A DNA stretch of 19,678 bases, from contig JBBQWT010000036.1 in the NCBI GenBank assembly GCA_038210375.1, positions 1 to 19,678 of the forward strand, in the 5' to 3' direction. How positions within the stretch are numbered: the stretch's first letter is position 1; each line of letters begins with the position of its first letter. Of the stretch, positions 1-7,650 are shown piece by piece. Source of the stretch: JBBQWT01 sp038210375. GTDB taxonomy: Bacteria; Acidobacteriota; Terriglobia; Terriglobales; Acidobacteriaceae. The notes beneath the pieces are model-generated. The model worked only from the letters and a program-made list of their open reading frames with translations, was not told the origin of the DNA and searched no databases. The position numbers and the translations under genes were made by a program.

Positions 1-1
1 C

Positions 2-121
2 CGGGTGGCCGATCGTCCGTGGCGCCTGCTCGACCGGGTTGAAGTGCGTGCGGTCCGAGTGCTGGCCTTACCACGGGAGCTGTGCCTGCGGCCGCCGCTC
101 GATTTCGCAGTTCGGCCGTGA
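2..121 (+). CDS. Possible 3' end of a gene truncated by the window start
   Basis: A plus-strand frame is open from the first bases to a TGA at 119-121, giving 39 residues rich in Arg, Leu, Val and Pro and ending in LDFAVRP. Third codon positions are strongly G/C-biased, as in the genuine genes nearby, which is the only argument for coding. No family is recognised and the start lies outside the window. A competing plus-strand frame at 39-398 has no convincing protein character. Chance opening of a 39-codon frame in G+C-rich DNA is quite possible. Confidence 0.22.
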   Translation, partial: RVADRPWRLLDRVEVRAVRVLALPRELCLRPPLDFAVRP

Positions 122-369
122 CTTTGGCTGGATGACGATGACGAAGATTTATGGCGGCGGGATGCAAAGCCGGGAACGCAAATGGAGATCATCAGAAATG
201 CCACCCAGAAACTCCTGGCTACGGCATTTTGCAGAAGATTTTGAAATCTCAAATAGCACCTCTCTGCTGGGGTTGGGAACCGCAGCCCGCCTAGCGCGCT
301 GGAGCGTCCCATGTTTATCTTGCCATGTTAGGACGCTCCAGCGCCACTGCTGGAAGGTTATAGAACTGG
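122..369. other. Intergenic stretch upstream of position 370
   Basis: About 250 bases lie between the possible partial gene and the end of the minus-strand htrA gene. The stretch is more A/T-rich than the neighbouring genes around 150-260. It holds the 14-bp inverted repeat described separately. I see no RNA gene or convincing ORF in it. Confidence 0.5.
296..344. repeat. 14-bp perfect inverted repeat, 21-nt spacer
   Basis: The left arm 296-309 (GCGCTGGAGCGTCC) and right arm 331-344 (GGACGCTCCAGCGC) are exact reverse complements, separated by 21 bases at 310-330. The element lies 26 bp past the htrA stop codon on the minus strand, so it could form a strong RNA hairpin at the 3' end of that transcript. 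There is no T-run after either arm, so it is not a classical intrinsic terminator. It could equally be a dispersed palindromic (REP-like) element or a 3' stabilising structure. Confidence 0.7.
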
Positions 370-1968
370 TTACGGAAGGGTGTCGGCCAGGAAGATAGTG
401 CCCTGCCGGCCGCGCTGGCGCACCAGGAAAGCTACGTCCTGGCCGCTCTTGAGTTGCGATTGAATGCGGCGGAAATCATCCTCGCTGGTAATCGGTTGGC
501 GGTTGATTTCGAGAATGATGTCACCCCGGCTCACTCCCGTGTCCTCGGCAAAAGATCCTGGCTTCACGTCCTGCACGATGACACCTTTGCGGTCGGGCAA
601 CTCCATCCGCTGGGCGATTTCCGGTGTAATATTGCGCACCGTAATTCCCAGTTTGCTGTCCACCGGTTTTTCTTCCTCCGGCGCAGCCTCTTCATCTCCC
701 AGGCGGTTCTTGAACAATTCCGCCCGGTCGGCCACGGTAACGCTGGTATCAGCGGATTTGGCGTTGCGCACATAGCCGACATTCACCTTCGAGCCCGGCT
801 TGCGGTGTGAGATGTCGGTGACCAGCTCGTCGCCGGTCTTGATGGGCTTGCCTTCGATGGAAACGATGGTGTCGCCGGTGCGCAAACCGGCCTTGTCAGC
901 AGGGCCGCCCGGGGTCACATTGGCCACGGTTACGCCTCCGCCTTTGACTCCGTAAACGCGGGCCAGAGCGGGCAAGGTGAGAGCGTTAAACTCAACGCCA
1001 ATCGAGCCACGCGAGACCCGGTGCGTGTTTCCGATGAGCTGGTTGTAAACTTCGGCCACCGTTTTCGACGGCAGCGCAAATCCCACCCCCTGGTATCCCG
1101 CGGATTGAGTCACGATCGCGGTGTTGATCCCGATCACGTCGCCGTTCATGTCCACCAGCGGGCCACCCGAGTTCCCCGGGTTGATGGCCGCATCGGTTTG
1201 GATGAACGATTGAAATTGCCGGCGATTATCGATGCTCCGTCCCTTGGATGAGACGATGCCCGCCGTAACCGTCTGGTCAAGTCCGAACGGGCTGCCTACC
1301 GCGAGGACCCAATCCCCCACCTGCATGGAATCTGAGTTTCCCAGTTTGGCGGCCGGCAGAGCGCGTCCGACATCAATTTTGATGACTGCCAGATCCGTTT
1401 CAAGGTCGGTGCCGATCACAGTTGCGCTGTGCAGCACGTTCGGCGGCTCGTCCGCCAGTTGGACTCTGACCCGGTCGGCGTGTTCGACGACGTGGGCGTT
1501 GGTCACGATATACCCTTTGGGATCGACGATCACGCCGGAACCGAGTGAGCGTTCGCGGTTGTCCGGGGAGCCTCCCAGACCATCGCCGCCGCCGGCGCCG
1601 CCATCCTGCCCGCCAAAAAACTTATCGAAAAAATCCTGGAACTGATCTTGCCCGGCTCCGCCCCCTCCGGGAACCGCTCCCCTCCGGTGAGGGTTCCGCA
1701 CCGGCTTGATGATCGATTCGGTGTTGATGTTGACGACCGTTGGTTCGATTTCCTTGGCGATCTTGCCAAAGGCGGAAGTGGATGCCTGCGCCGCCGGCAG
1801 TTGCAGCGGCGTGGCATCGCTGGATTGAATTTCCTTACCCTTGACCCCGTGATGCGAGATGACAGTGCCCAAAAGTATCCCTAATGTTAGCGTGACCAGC
1901 ACCAGCAACGTCGATGCCACTCGCCGACCTTTAAAGCGGGCCGCCACAACGCTTGCGCGCGTGTCCAT
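370..1968 (-). CDS. HtrA/Deg-family periplasmic serine protease with two PDZ domains
   Basis: This is a membrane-anchored or exported trypsin-like protease of the DegP/DegQ/HtrA family, which degrades or refolds damaged envelope proteins. Residues 17-37 form one hydrophobic N-terminal segment after basic residues (signal peptide or anchor). A Gly/Gln/Asp-rich linker spans about 99-136. The chymotrypsin-fold domain carries the full catalytic triad: His159 (TNAHVV), Asp192 (TDLAVIK) and Ser267 (GNSGGP). Two PDZ domains follow, at about 320-413 and 436-528, joined by an acidic Glu-rich linker near 424-435. The 532-residue length is typical of the two-PDZ group. The ATG is backed by an AGGAGG ribosome-binding site. 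A 169-bp gap to the upstream permease gene suggests its own promoter. I could not assign a DegP, DegQ or MucD subgroup. Confidence 0.95.
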   Translation of the reverse strand: MDTRASVVAARFKGRRVASTLLVLVTLTLGILLGTVISHHGVKGKEIQSSDATPLQLPAAQASTSAFGKIAKEIEPTVVNINTESIIKPVRNPHRRGAVPGGGGAGQDQFQDFFDKFFGGQDGGAGGGDGLGGSPDNRERSLGSGVIVDPKGYIVTNAHVVEHADRVRVQLADEPPNVLHSATVIGTDLETDLAVIKIDVGRALPAAKLGNSDSMQVGDWVLAVGSPFGLDQTVTAGIVSSKGRSIDNRRQFQSFIQTDAAINPGNSGGPLVDMNGDVIGINTAIVTQSAGYQGVGFALPSKTVAEVYNQLIGNTHRVSRGSIGVEFNALTLPALARVYGVKGGGVTVANVTPGGPADKAGLRTGDTIVSIEGKPIKTGDELVTDISHRKPGSKVNVGYVRNAKSADTSVTVADRAELFKNRLGDEEAAPEEEKPVDSKLGITVRNITPEIAQRMELPDRKGVIVQDVKPGSFAEDTGVSRGDIILEINRQPITSEDDFRRIQSQLKSGQDVAFLVRQRGRQGTIFLADTLP

Positions 1969-1978
1969 AAGTCCAATT

Positions 1979-1984
1979 CCTCCT
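1979..1984 (-). promoter_or_regulatory. Strong Shine-Dalgarno site of the htrA-family gene
   Basis: On the minus strand the bases read AGGAGG, placed 10 nt before the ATG at 1966-1968. This consensus site fixes the start codon of the protease gene and implies efficient initiation. Confidence 0.8.
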
Positions 1985-2137
1985 GCCAGGCGCCGAATTC
2001 AATCCGGCGTTAATGTTCGCTGGGAATCTTGATACTTCCGCATTTTCTTGCGATTTTTTGGAAAACTCCTCTTTAGACGTTCTGCGACATCGATTCGTTG
2101 CGGAAAATTTTTGCAGTCTGAAGATTTTACCCTAGCT

Positions 2138-3049
2138 TTAAGCAGGTGAAAATGATGCCGGCCCGGGCGGCGCTTCGGGGGCGGCCTTGAGCTCGGCCAA
2201 CAGTATGCCCGCCAGGATCAGCGACGCGCCGACGGTCGCTCTTATCCCCAGGTGTTCGCCCAGCACCAGGTACGAGGTGATCCAAGCGAACACCGGTTCC
2301 AGCGCGAAGATCAAAGCGGTATGGGTGGCCGGGGTAAATTGCTGGGCCCACGCCTGGATCGTAAAGGCCGCCGCCGTGCACAGGACTGCGGTAATTCCGA
2401 TCGCCCACAAGGCCCGCGGCGTCCACACGATGAAGTTGTTCCCCGCCACGGGCAAGGTAAGCAGCATGGCCACCGCCGCCGTGGCGGCTTGCAGAAACGC
2501 GATCTGCCGGAAGTCGTGTTCCCGCGTGGCACGCCCCATGAAAATGATCTGAATCCCAAAAGCCACCGCGCACCCCAGCGTAAGCGCGTCTCCGCGGTTC
2601 ACGCTGGCCCAGTTGCCCAGCCCTCCGGCCGCGCCGGGAACGGTCAGCAGAAACAGCCCGGCGAAGGCCGTGATCACCCCTGCCGTGGTCCAGTGACTGA
2701 TCTTCCGCCGCCAGAACAGAGCCAGAAAAACCGGAACCAGGACGACGCTTAGCCCGGTAAGAAAGGCGGACTTGGAAGGCGTAGTCAATTGCAGCCCGGT
2801 AGTCTGAAACTCGTAGCCGAGCCACAGGAATATTCCCACTCGCGCGCCCGCGAGCACGGTGGCGCGCGAGTAGCCGCCCCACCCTCTGAAGAAAAACGCG
2901 CCCAGGATTACGGCCGCGAGGGTCATGCGCAAGGCGTTAAAGAGGAGAGGAGAAACATCCGCCAAGGCGTTCTTGACCACCACAAACGTGGCGCCCCAGA
3001 AGAAAGTCACCATCACCAGCAGCAGGTGCGCTTTGAGTGACCGCGACAT
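2138..3049 (-). CDS. EamA/DMT-superfamily permease
   Basis: This is an integral inner-membrane protein of the drug/metabolite transporter superfamily (EamA family), whose members export amino acids, metabolites or drugs. The 303 residues make about ten hydrophobic helices arranged as two EamA repeats, roughly residues 7-137 and 150-290. Family signs are the WGATFVVVK stretch in helix 1 and LEPVFAWITSYLVLGE near the end of the second repeat. The C-terminus is a short Pro/Ala-rich tail (PEAPPGPASFSPA). The substrate cannot be deduced from the sequence. The gene lies 82 bp downstream of the first cardiolipin-synthase-like gene on the same strand. A hairpin overlapping the expected ribosome-binding region (3050-3073) is noted separately, and no clear Shine-Dalgarno sequence precedes the ATG. 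Confidence 0.9.
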   Translation of the reverse strand: MSRSLKAHLLLVMVTFFWGATFVVVKNALADVSPLLFNALRMTLAAVILGAFFFRGWGGYSRATVLAGARVGIFLWLGYEFQTTGLQLTTPSKSAFLTGLSVVLVPVFLALFWRRKISHWTTAGVITAFAGLFLLTVPGAAGGLGNWASVNRGDALTLGCAVAFGIQIIFMGRATREHDFRQIAFLQAATAAVAMLLTLPVAGNNFIVWTPRALWAIGITAVLCTAAAFTIQAWAQQFTPATHTALIFALEPVFAWITSYLVLGEHLGIRATVGASLILAGILLAELKAAPEAPPGPASFSPA

Positions 3050-3073
3050 CAGGGCAGGGTATCAAATGCCCTG
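3050..3073 (-). other. Hairpin abutting the permease start codon
   Basis: Arms 3050-3056 (CAGGGCA) and 3067-3073 (TGCCCTG) are perfect 7-bp complements around a 10-nt loop, and end directly at the ATG of the EamA gene. In the mRNA this would sit over the ribosome-binding region. It may damp translation, or be chance in G+C-rich DNA. Confidence 0.4.
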
Positions 3074-3131
3074 GGCGCTCGCCCGGCGATGACGGCAATG
3101 CGCCCGGCAGCCCCCGCACTTTGAGCGTGGA

Positions 3132-4409
3132 TCAGAGTGCGCGTCCCAGCATGGAAGCGATGCGCTCGCAGATTTTCTCGCCCAGCGAACGCTTTTCCCA
3201 TTCTTCGAAGGTGATCTGCCTCGACGATTCCAGGTCTTTCTTGAACTGAGTGACCTGCCGGCGCGCAAAATCCTCGTTGTAAACGTTCAGGTTGGCTTCA
3301 TCATTCAGCCCAAAAGACCTGGGATCGAAGTTGGTGGAACCCACCGACACGAAGACTTCATCAACGATCAGCACTTTGCAGTGATACATCGTGGGCTGGT
3401 ATTCAAAAATCTCGACCCCCGATTTCAGCAGGTGTCCCCAGCGCGACCGCGATGCCAGACGCACCAGCTGCTGGTCAGTATTTTTTCCCGGCGCAATGAC
3501 CTGCACCGTGACCCCGCGCGCTTTCGCATCCTGCAGGGTGGCCTGCGCCAGTTTGTCGGGGACGAAATAGGCGGCGGAAAGATAAACCGATTTCTTCGCG
3601 GCGGTAATCGCTACCAGGTACATCAGCTCCATGCTGTCCCCGCCGCCGCGCGGAGAGCTGGTGAACATGTGGGCGGTTTCTTTGCCTACCGGCTCAAGCG
3701 GCGAAAAATAATCCGGACCGTGCAGCACCTGTCCGGTGGTTTGCGTCCAGTGGTCAACAAATGCGCCCTGCATCTGGGCCACCACCGGCCCTCCCACGCG
3801 AAAATGCGAATCCCGCCAGTGCTCCGGGTCCTGGGCGTTGCCTGTCCATTCGCCCGCGATTCCGACGCCGCCGGTGAAGCCGATTCGCCCGTCAACCACC
3901 AACAGCTTGCGGTGAGTGCGCTTGTTGAGCCGGCTGAGGTTGTACCAGCGCAGAGGCCGGTAGCGTTTGATTTCCACCCCCGCGTGATCCATGGTGGCCA
4001 CAAATTGTTTACTGATCTTGTTGCTGCCCAGCCAGTCCAGCAGTACATGCACTTTCACCCCGGCGCGGGCGCGATCCGCCAGGGCATCGGCAAAGTCTTT
4101 CCCGATCGGCGCCGACCAGTAGATAAAAGTTTCAAAGGTGACCGAATGTCTGGCCCCGCGTATAGCTTCGAGCATGGAGGGAAAAATCTCGTCGCCGTTG
4201 CACAGAGCTGTGACCTGGTTCCCATCGGCCAGCGGCGGACCCATCATGTATCCCAGGGTGCGCAGAAACTGCGGATCATGCACCCCATACTGGTGCTCCA
4301 GATGGTTGCGTACGTGGGTGCCGATGGAGGCGAAATTCAGGATGATCAGGGTGATCACCAGCGTCAGCGCCGCGCCGATTGCCAGCAGTATCCAGACGTT
4401 GGTGCTCAT
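3132..4409 (-). CDS. Phospholipase D-family cardiolipin synthase-like protein (copy 1)
   Basis: This membrane-anchored member of the phospholipase D superfamily is most like bacterial cardiolipin synthases, which join two phosphatidylglycerols (or PG and PE) to form cardiolipin at the inner membrane. One N-terminal transmembrane helix (about residues 5-27) replaces the two of classical ClsA. Both HKD motifs are intact: His166-Lys168-Asp173 (THRKLLVVD) and His343-Lys345-Asp350 (YHCKVLIVD), the latter followed by GSTNFDPRSF. I chose the ATG at 4409 because it has an AGGGG site 7 nt upstream. An in-frame GTG at 4436 would add nine residues. The protein is a close tandem paralogue of the gene immediately upstream (4486-5790), 76 bp away. 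The exact lipid substrate is inferred from the family only. Confidence 0.9.
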   Translation of the reverse strand: MSTNVWILLAIGAALTLVITLIILNFASIGTHVRNHLEHQYGVHDPQFLRTLGYMMGPPLADGNQVTALCNGDEIFPSMLEAIRGARHSVTFETFIYWSAPIGKDFADALADRARAGVKVHVLLDWLGSNKISKQFVATMDHAGVEIKRYRPLRWYNLSRLNKRTHRKLLVVDGRIGFTGGVGIAGEWTGNAQDPEHWRDSHFRVGGPVVAQMQGAFVDHWTQTTGQVLHGPDYFSPLEPVGKETAHMFTSSPRGGGDSMELMYLVAITAAKKSVYLSAAYFVPDKLAQATLQDAKARGVTVQVIAPGKNTDQQLVRLASRSRWGHLLKSGVEIFEYQPTMYHCKVLIVDEVFVSVGSTNFDPRSFGLNDEANLNVYNEDFARRQVTQFKKDLESSRQITFEEWEKRSLGEKICERIASMLGRAL

Positions 4410-4485
4410 CGCGCAGCCCCTCCCCGCGCCGGCCACTCAACCACCCCGGCGCGGTGCATGGTGTGGTCCCTTCGCCCGGAATACA

Positions 4486-5790
4486 TCAAAGGGCGCGCCC
4501 AAAAATCGATGCCAACTGCTCCCAGGCTTTTTCGATGACTGGCCGATCTTTCCATTGTTCGTAGGTCATCTGTTTTGACAGGGCAAGGTCTCGATTAAAG
4601 ATCGCAATCTGCTGGCGCGCAAAGGCCGCGTCGTAAACATTAAGATTGGCTTCGTCGTTGAGCCCGAACGAACGCGGATCGAAGTTGGTGGAACCTACGG
4701 TCACGAAGAGATCGTCCACGATCATCACCTTGCAGTGGTACATGGTGGGCTGGTATTCGAAGATCTCCACCCCGGCCTGCAGCATATCTCCCCACCGCGA
4801 GCGCGAGGCACGCCGCACCGTGCCCTGGTCAGTATGTTTTCCCGGGGTGATGATCTTTACCTTGACACCGCGTTCTACCGCCGCCGACAGCGCATCCTGG
4901 GTCATTTTGTCAGGAACAAAATAAGCGCTGGAAAGATAGATGGAGTGTTCCGCCGCGGTAATGGCCAGCAGGTACATAAATTCCATGCTCCCTCCCTGGG
5001 AAGGAGAGGAACTGAACATTTGCGCGGAGTACGTCCCTGCGGGGTGGATCTCGGGAAAGTACAGCGACCCGTGCAGCACTTTTCCGGTGGTGTCGGTCCA
5101 GTGGTCGATGAAGTCGGCTTGCATCTGCGCTACTACTGGCCCTTCAATCCGGTAATGCGAATCGCGCCAGTGGTCGGGGTCTTGCGCGTGACCCGTCCAT
5201 TCGGCGGCGATTCCCACTCCGCCTGTAAACCCGATATGGCCATCCACGATGAGAAGCTTGCGGTGGGTGCGCTTGTTCACGCTTTGCGCGTTATACCAGC
5301 GCAGCGGCCGGTACCGCATGACCTCGCAGCCCGACTTCTTCATCTGCTCCACATAAATCTTGTCGATCTTGTTGCTGCCCAGCCAATCCACCAGTACGTG
5401 CACTTTTACGCCGGAACGCGCACGCTCCGAAAGGGCGTCGGCAAAATCCTTGCCCACCGGCGCCGACCAGTAAATGAACGTCTCCAGGTTGATCGTTTTT
5501 TTGGCCCCGCGAATAGCCTCCAGCATGGCGGGAAATATCTCATCGCCATTGACCAGCGTCTCCACCTTGTTGCCGGGCACGATGTCAGGTTCCAGCATCG
5601 CGGACATGGAGCGGAGAAATTCCGGATCGTTTACCGCATACTCGCGGCTGATCACCGTCTTTACTTTCTGATTGCTGGTGGCAAAATTCAGGATGATCAG
5701 TCCAATCACCAGTGTCGCGCCGATGGCGCTCAGTATCAACAGCCGCTGGCTCTTGGTGAATCCCAAACCGCTTTCTTTTCGCTGTGACAT
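4486..5790 (-). CDS. Phospholipase D-family cardiolipin synthase-like protein (copy 2)
   Basis: This second tandem PLD-superfamily enzyme has 434 residues and aligns with the downstream copy along its whole length with only a single-residue internal gap. A single N-terminal transmembrane helix lies at about 16-37. The two HKD motifs are intact: His176-Lys178-Asp183 (THRKLLIVD) and His352-Lys354-Asp359 (YHCKVMIVD). Shared signatures include ETFIYWSAP, VDWLGSNKI and GLNDEANLNVY. The ATG lies only 3 bp beyond the amidohydrolase stop codon, with a GAGG about 12 nt upstream inside the end of that gene, so translation is probably coupled and the two genes co-transcribed. Cardiolipin synthase activity is the likeliest role. 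Another phosphatidyl-transfer reaction cannot be excluded. Confidence 0.9.
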   Translation of the reverse strand: MSQRKESGLGFTKSQRLLILSAIGATLVIGLIILNFATSNQKVKTVISREYAVNDPEFLRSMSAMLEPDIVPGNKVETLVNGDEIFPAMLEAIRGAKKTINLETFIYWSAPVGKDFADALSERARSGVKVHVLVDWLGSNKIDKIYVEQMKKSGCEVMRYRPLRWYNAQSVNKRTHRKLLIVDGHIGFTGGVGIAAEWTGHAQDPDHWRDSHYRIEGPVVAQMQADFIDHWTDTTGKVLHGSLYFPEIHPAGTYSAQMFSSSPSQGGSMEFMYLLAITAAEHSIYLSSAYFVPDKMTQDALSAAVERGVKVKIITPGKHTDQGTVRRASRSRWGDMLQAGVEIFEYQPTMYHCKVMIVDDLFVTVGSTNFDPRSFGLNDEANLNVYDAAFARQQIAIFNRDLALSKQMTYEQWKDRPVIEKAWEQLASIFGRAL

Positions 5791-5793
5791 TCG

Positions 5794-7581
5794 TTATCTG
5801 TCCTCGTTTTTACTTTTGGCCTGCTCTTCGCTTCTGCCCAGATAGACGGTTTTGCCGCCTACTACCGTGCGCAGGACCGCGGTCTTCAAGATATCCGGAG
5901 CGGGCACGCGCGTGATGTCGCGATCCAGTACCACAAGGTCGGCCAGCATGCCCGGCGCCAGCATTCCTTGCTCTTTTTCCGCGAATTCCGCGTAGGCCGA
6001 TCCGCTGGTGTATGCGCCAATGGCCTCTTCAATAGTTAATTTCTGCTCGGGATGATAAACCGCCGCACCGCCCTCATTGCGGCGCGTGACCGCCGCATAT
6101 AGCCCGCGAAAGGGGGTGATCGGCTCCACCGGATAATCAGTTCCGAAAGCCAGGGGCACTCCCGTATCCAGGAATTTCTTCCATGCATAGGACGTGGCCG
6201 CCCGCTCGGGACCGATGCGTGCTTCGGCCCAGTTCATGTCGGTGAGCAAATGGTTGGGCTGCATCGACGCAATGACGCCCAACTCATGAAAGCGTTGAAA
6301 CTGGCTGGGATCGATCACCTGCGCATGTTCGATGCGGAAGCGCTTTCTGCTGCCCCCTGCATAACCCGGGCCCAGGGCAAACGCATAGGCGCGCAACGCC
6401 ATCTCCGCCGCGGCGTCGCCGATGGCGTGAAACCCGATTTGAAAGCCCTCCGCCACCCGCTCCGCGGTCATGGTGTTGAGTTCGTCTTGCTTGTACTGCG
6501 GAAGGCCTTGGTTGGCCGGATCATCCGCATACGGCTGCTGCAGCGCGGCGGTGCGCGAGCCCAGCGAGCCATCCATAAAGCCTTTGAGCATTCCGGTATG
6601 CAGCATCAGGTCACCGGCGGGGTGGGCAGCGCGCCGCTTCTTCAGCAATTCAACCGGCGCGTTAAAAGGCAGCCACTCCGTGATCCGCAGCGTGAGCCGG
6701 CCGGCCTTTTCCATTTGCTCGTACACCAGAAAATCGTCCCACGAGGAGTTGTCCTGCGCCGTGGTGATGCCCCACGAACCGGCGTTGGCGATGGCCAACT
6801 CCAGCGCTTTTTGCCTTTGCGCGGAACTGGGCGCCGGAATCTTCCCTTCCACCGCCTGGCGCGCGCTCTCCCGCAATATGCCCGTCGGCTTGCCCTGCTC
6901 GTCGCGATCCACCTTGCCGCCCATCACGTCGGCCTGCGCGTTAAATTGGCCGGGAGTTTCCGCGATGCCGCCCGCCTTCAGCGCCGCCGAGTTGGCCACG
7001 CTGATATGACCATCCACCCGCACGAATACCGCGGGATGGTCGCCGGTCACCGCGTCCAGGTCGCTTCGCGAGGGCAGTTTCTGGGTCCCCCACAGGGTGT
7101 GGTCCCAGCCTCCGCCGGAGATCCATTCCCCCGGGGCCGCCGCCTGAGCTTTTTCCTTGATGCGCGCCAGCATTTCTTCAAGTGATTTGGAGCCCACCAG
7201 GTTAACGTTGAGCTGTTCAATGCCGCCCTCGGCCAGATGGCAGTGGGCGTCGTTGAAACCCGGCATGGCAAAATTTCCGCCCAGATCGACCACCTGCGTT
7301 CCCCGGTCCCGGAATTTCTTGATTTCCGCGTCACTGCCCGCCGCCTGCACCCGTCCTTTACGAATCGCCACCGCCTGCACCCGCGCCTTTTCTCCCGCCA
7401 TGCCGGTGTAGATGTTGCCGTGCCAGAAAATCACATCGGCAGAGCGCAAATTTTCGTGCGCCGGAGTTTTGGCGGACCTGCCCTGCTGGCTAAGCGCGCT
7501 CACCGGCGCCGCCACCAGCACCGTAGCCGCCACCAGGCCCCAGATGATTTTGCTTCCCAGCGAAGATTTATCCACACGCAT
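5794..7581 (-). CDS. Exported amidohydrolase (YtcJ-like, amidohydrolase 3 family)
   Basis: This is a metal-dependent hydrolase of the amidohydrolase superfamily, YtcJ-like group, whose members cleave C-N bonds in amides and related compounds; the substrate is unknown. From the chosen ATG the protein has 595 residues. An N-terminal signal peptide (hydrophobic core about 12-29, ending APVSALSQQ) implies export to the periplasm. Metal-site motifs are His113/His115 (NDAHCH), a lysine at about 333 (LKGFMDGS), His385 (GFHAIGD), His419 (RIEHAQ) and Asp482 (FGTDYP). The ATG at 7581 is preferred because an AAGG lies 9 nt upstream and the signal peptide then begins directly. A GTG at 7608 would add nine residues. 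It lies 69 bp after the M20 peptidase stop and 3 bp before the second PLD gene, suggesting one operon. Confidence 0.9.
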   Translation of the reverse strand: MRVDKSSLGSKIIWGLVAATVLVAAPVSALSQQGRSAKTPAHENLRSADVIFWHGNIYTGMAGEKARVQAVAIRKGRVQAAGSDAEIKKFRDRGTQVVDLGGNFAMPGFNDAHCHLAEGGIEQLNVNLVGSKSLEEMLARIKEKAQAAAPGEWISGGGWDHTLWGTQKLPSRSDLDAVTGDHPAVFVRVDGHISVANSAALKAGGIAETPGQFNAQADVMGGKVDRDEQGKPTGILRESARQAVEGKIPAPSSAQRQKALELAIANAGSWGITTAQDNSSWDDFLVYEQMEKAGRLTLRITEWLPFNAPVELLKKRRAAHPAGDLMLHTGMLKGFMDGSLGSRTAALQQPYADDPANQGLPQYKQDELNTMTAERVAEGFQIGFHAIGDAAAEMALRAYAFALGPGYAGGSRKRFRIEHAQVIDPSQFQRFHELGVIASMQPNHLLTDMNWAEARIGPERAATSYAWKKFLDTGVPLAFGTDYPVEPITPFRGLYAAVTRRNEGGAAVYHPEQKLTIEEAIGAYTSGSAYAEFAEKEQGMLAPGMLADLVVLDRDITRVPAPDILKTAVLRTVVGGKTVYLGRSEEQAKSKNEDR

Positions 7582-7650
7582 GTCGATCGCCCTTGGCCTT
7601 TCAGACACAGTCTTAATCTCTATGCTTTCGAATCCCCGCGGCGAAAAATT

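Noticed and set aside
39..398. Plus-strand 119-codon ORF at the window start
   Set aside because: It crosses the inverted repeat and overlaps the htrA end, its Cys/Trp/Arg/Ser-rich composition is not protein-like, and no motif is seen.
1985..2137. A sigmaE-type promoter for the htrA-family gene
   Set aside because: GAAC-containing stretches occur on the minus strand, but none has a matching -10 element at the expected distance. The region is simply A/T-rich.
3381..7185. Long plus-strand ORFs (up to 385 codons) opposite the two PLD genes and the amidohydrolase
   Set aside because: They are mirror frames of well-supported minus-strand genes. Their translations are His/Arg/Pro/Gly-rich with no family motif, as expected from G+C-rich antisense reading.
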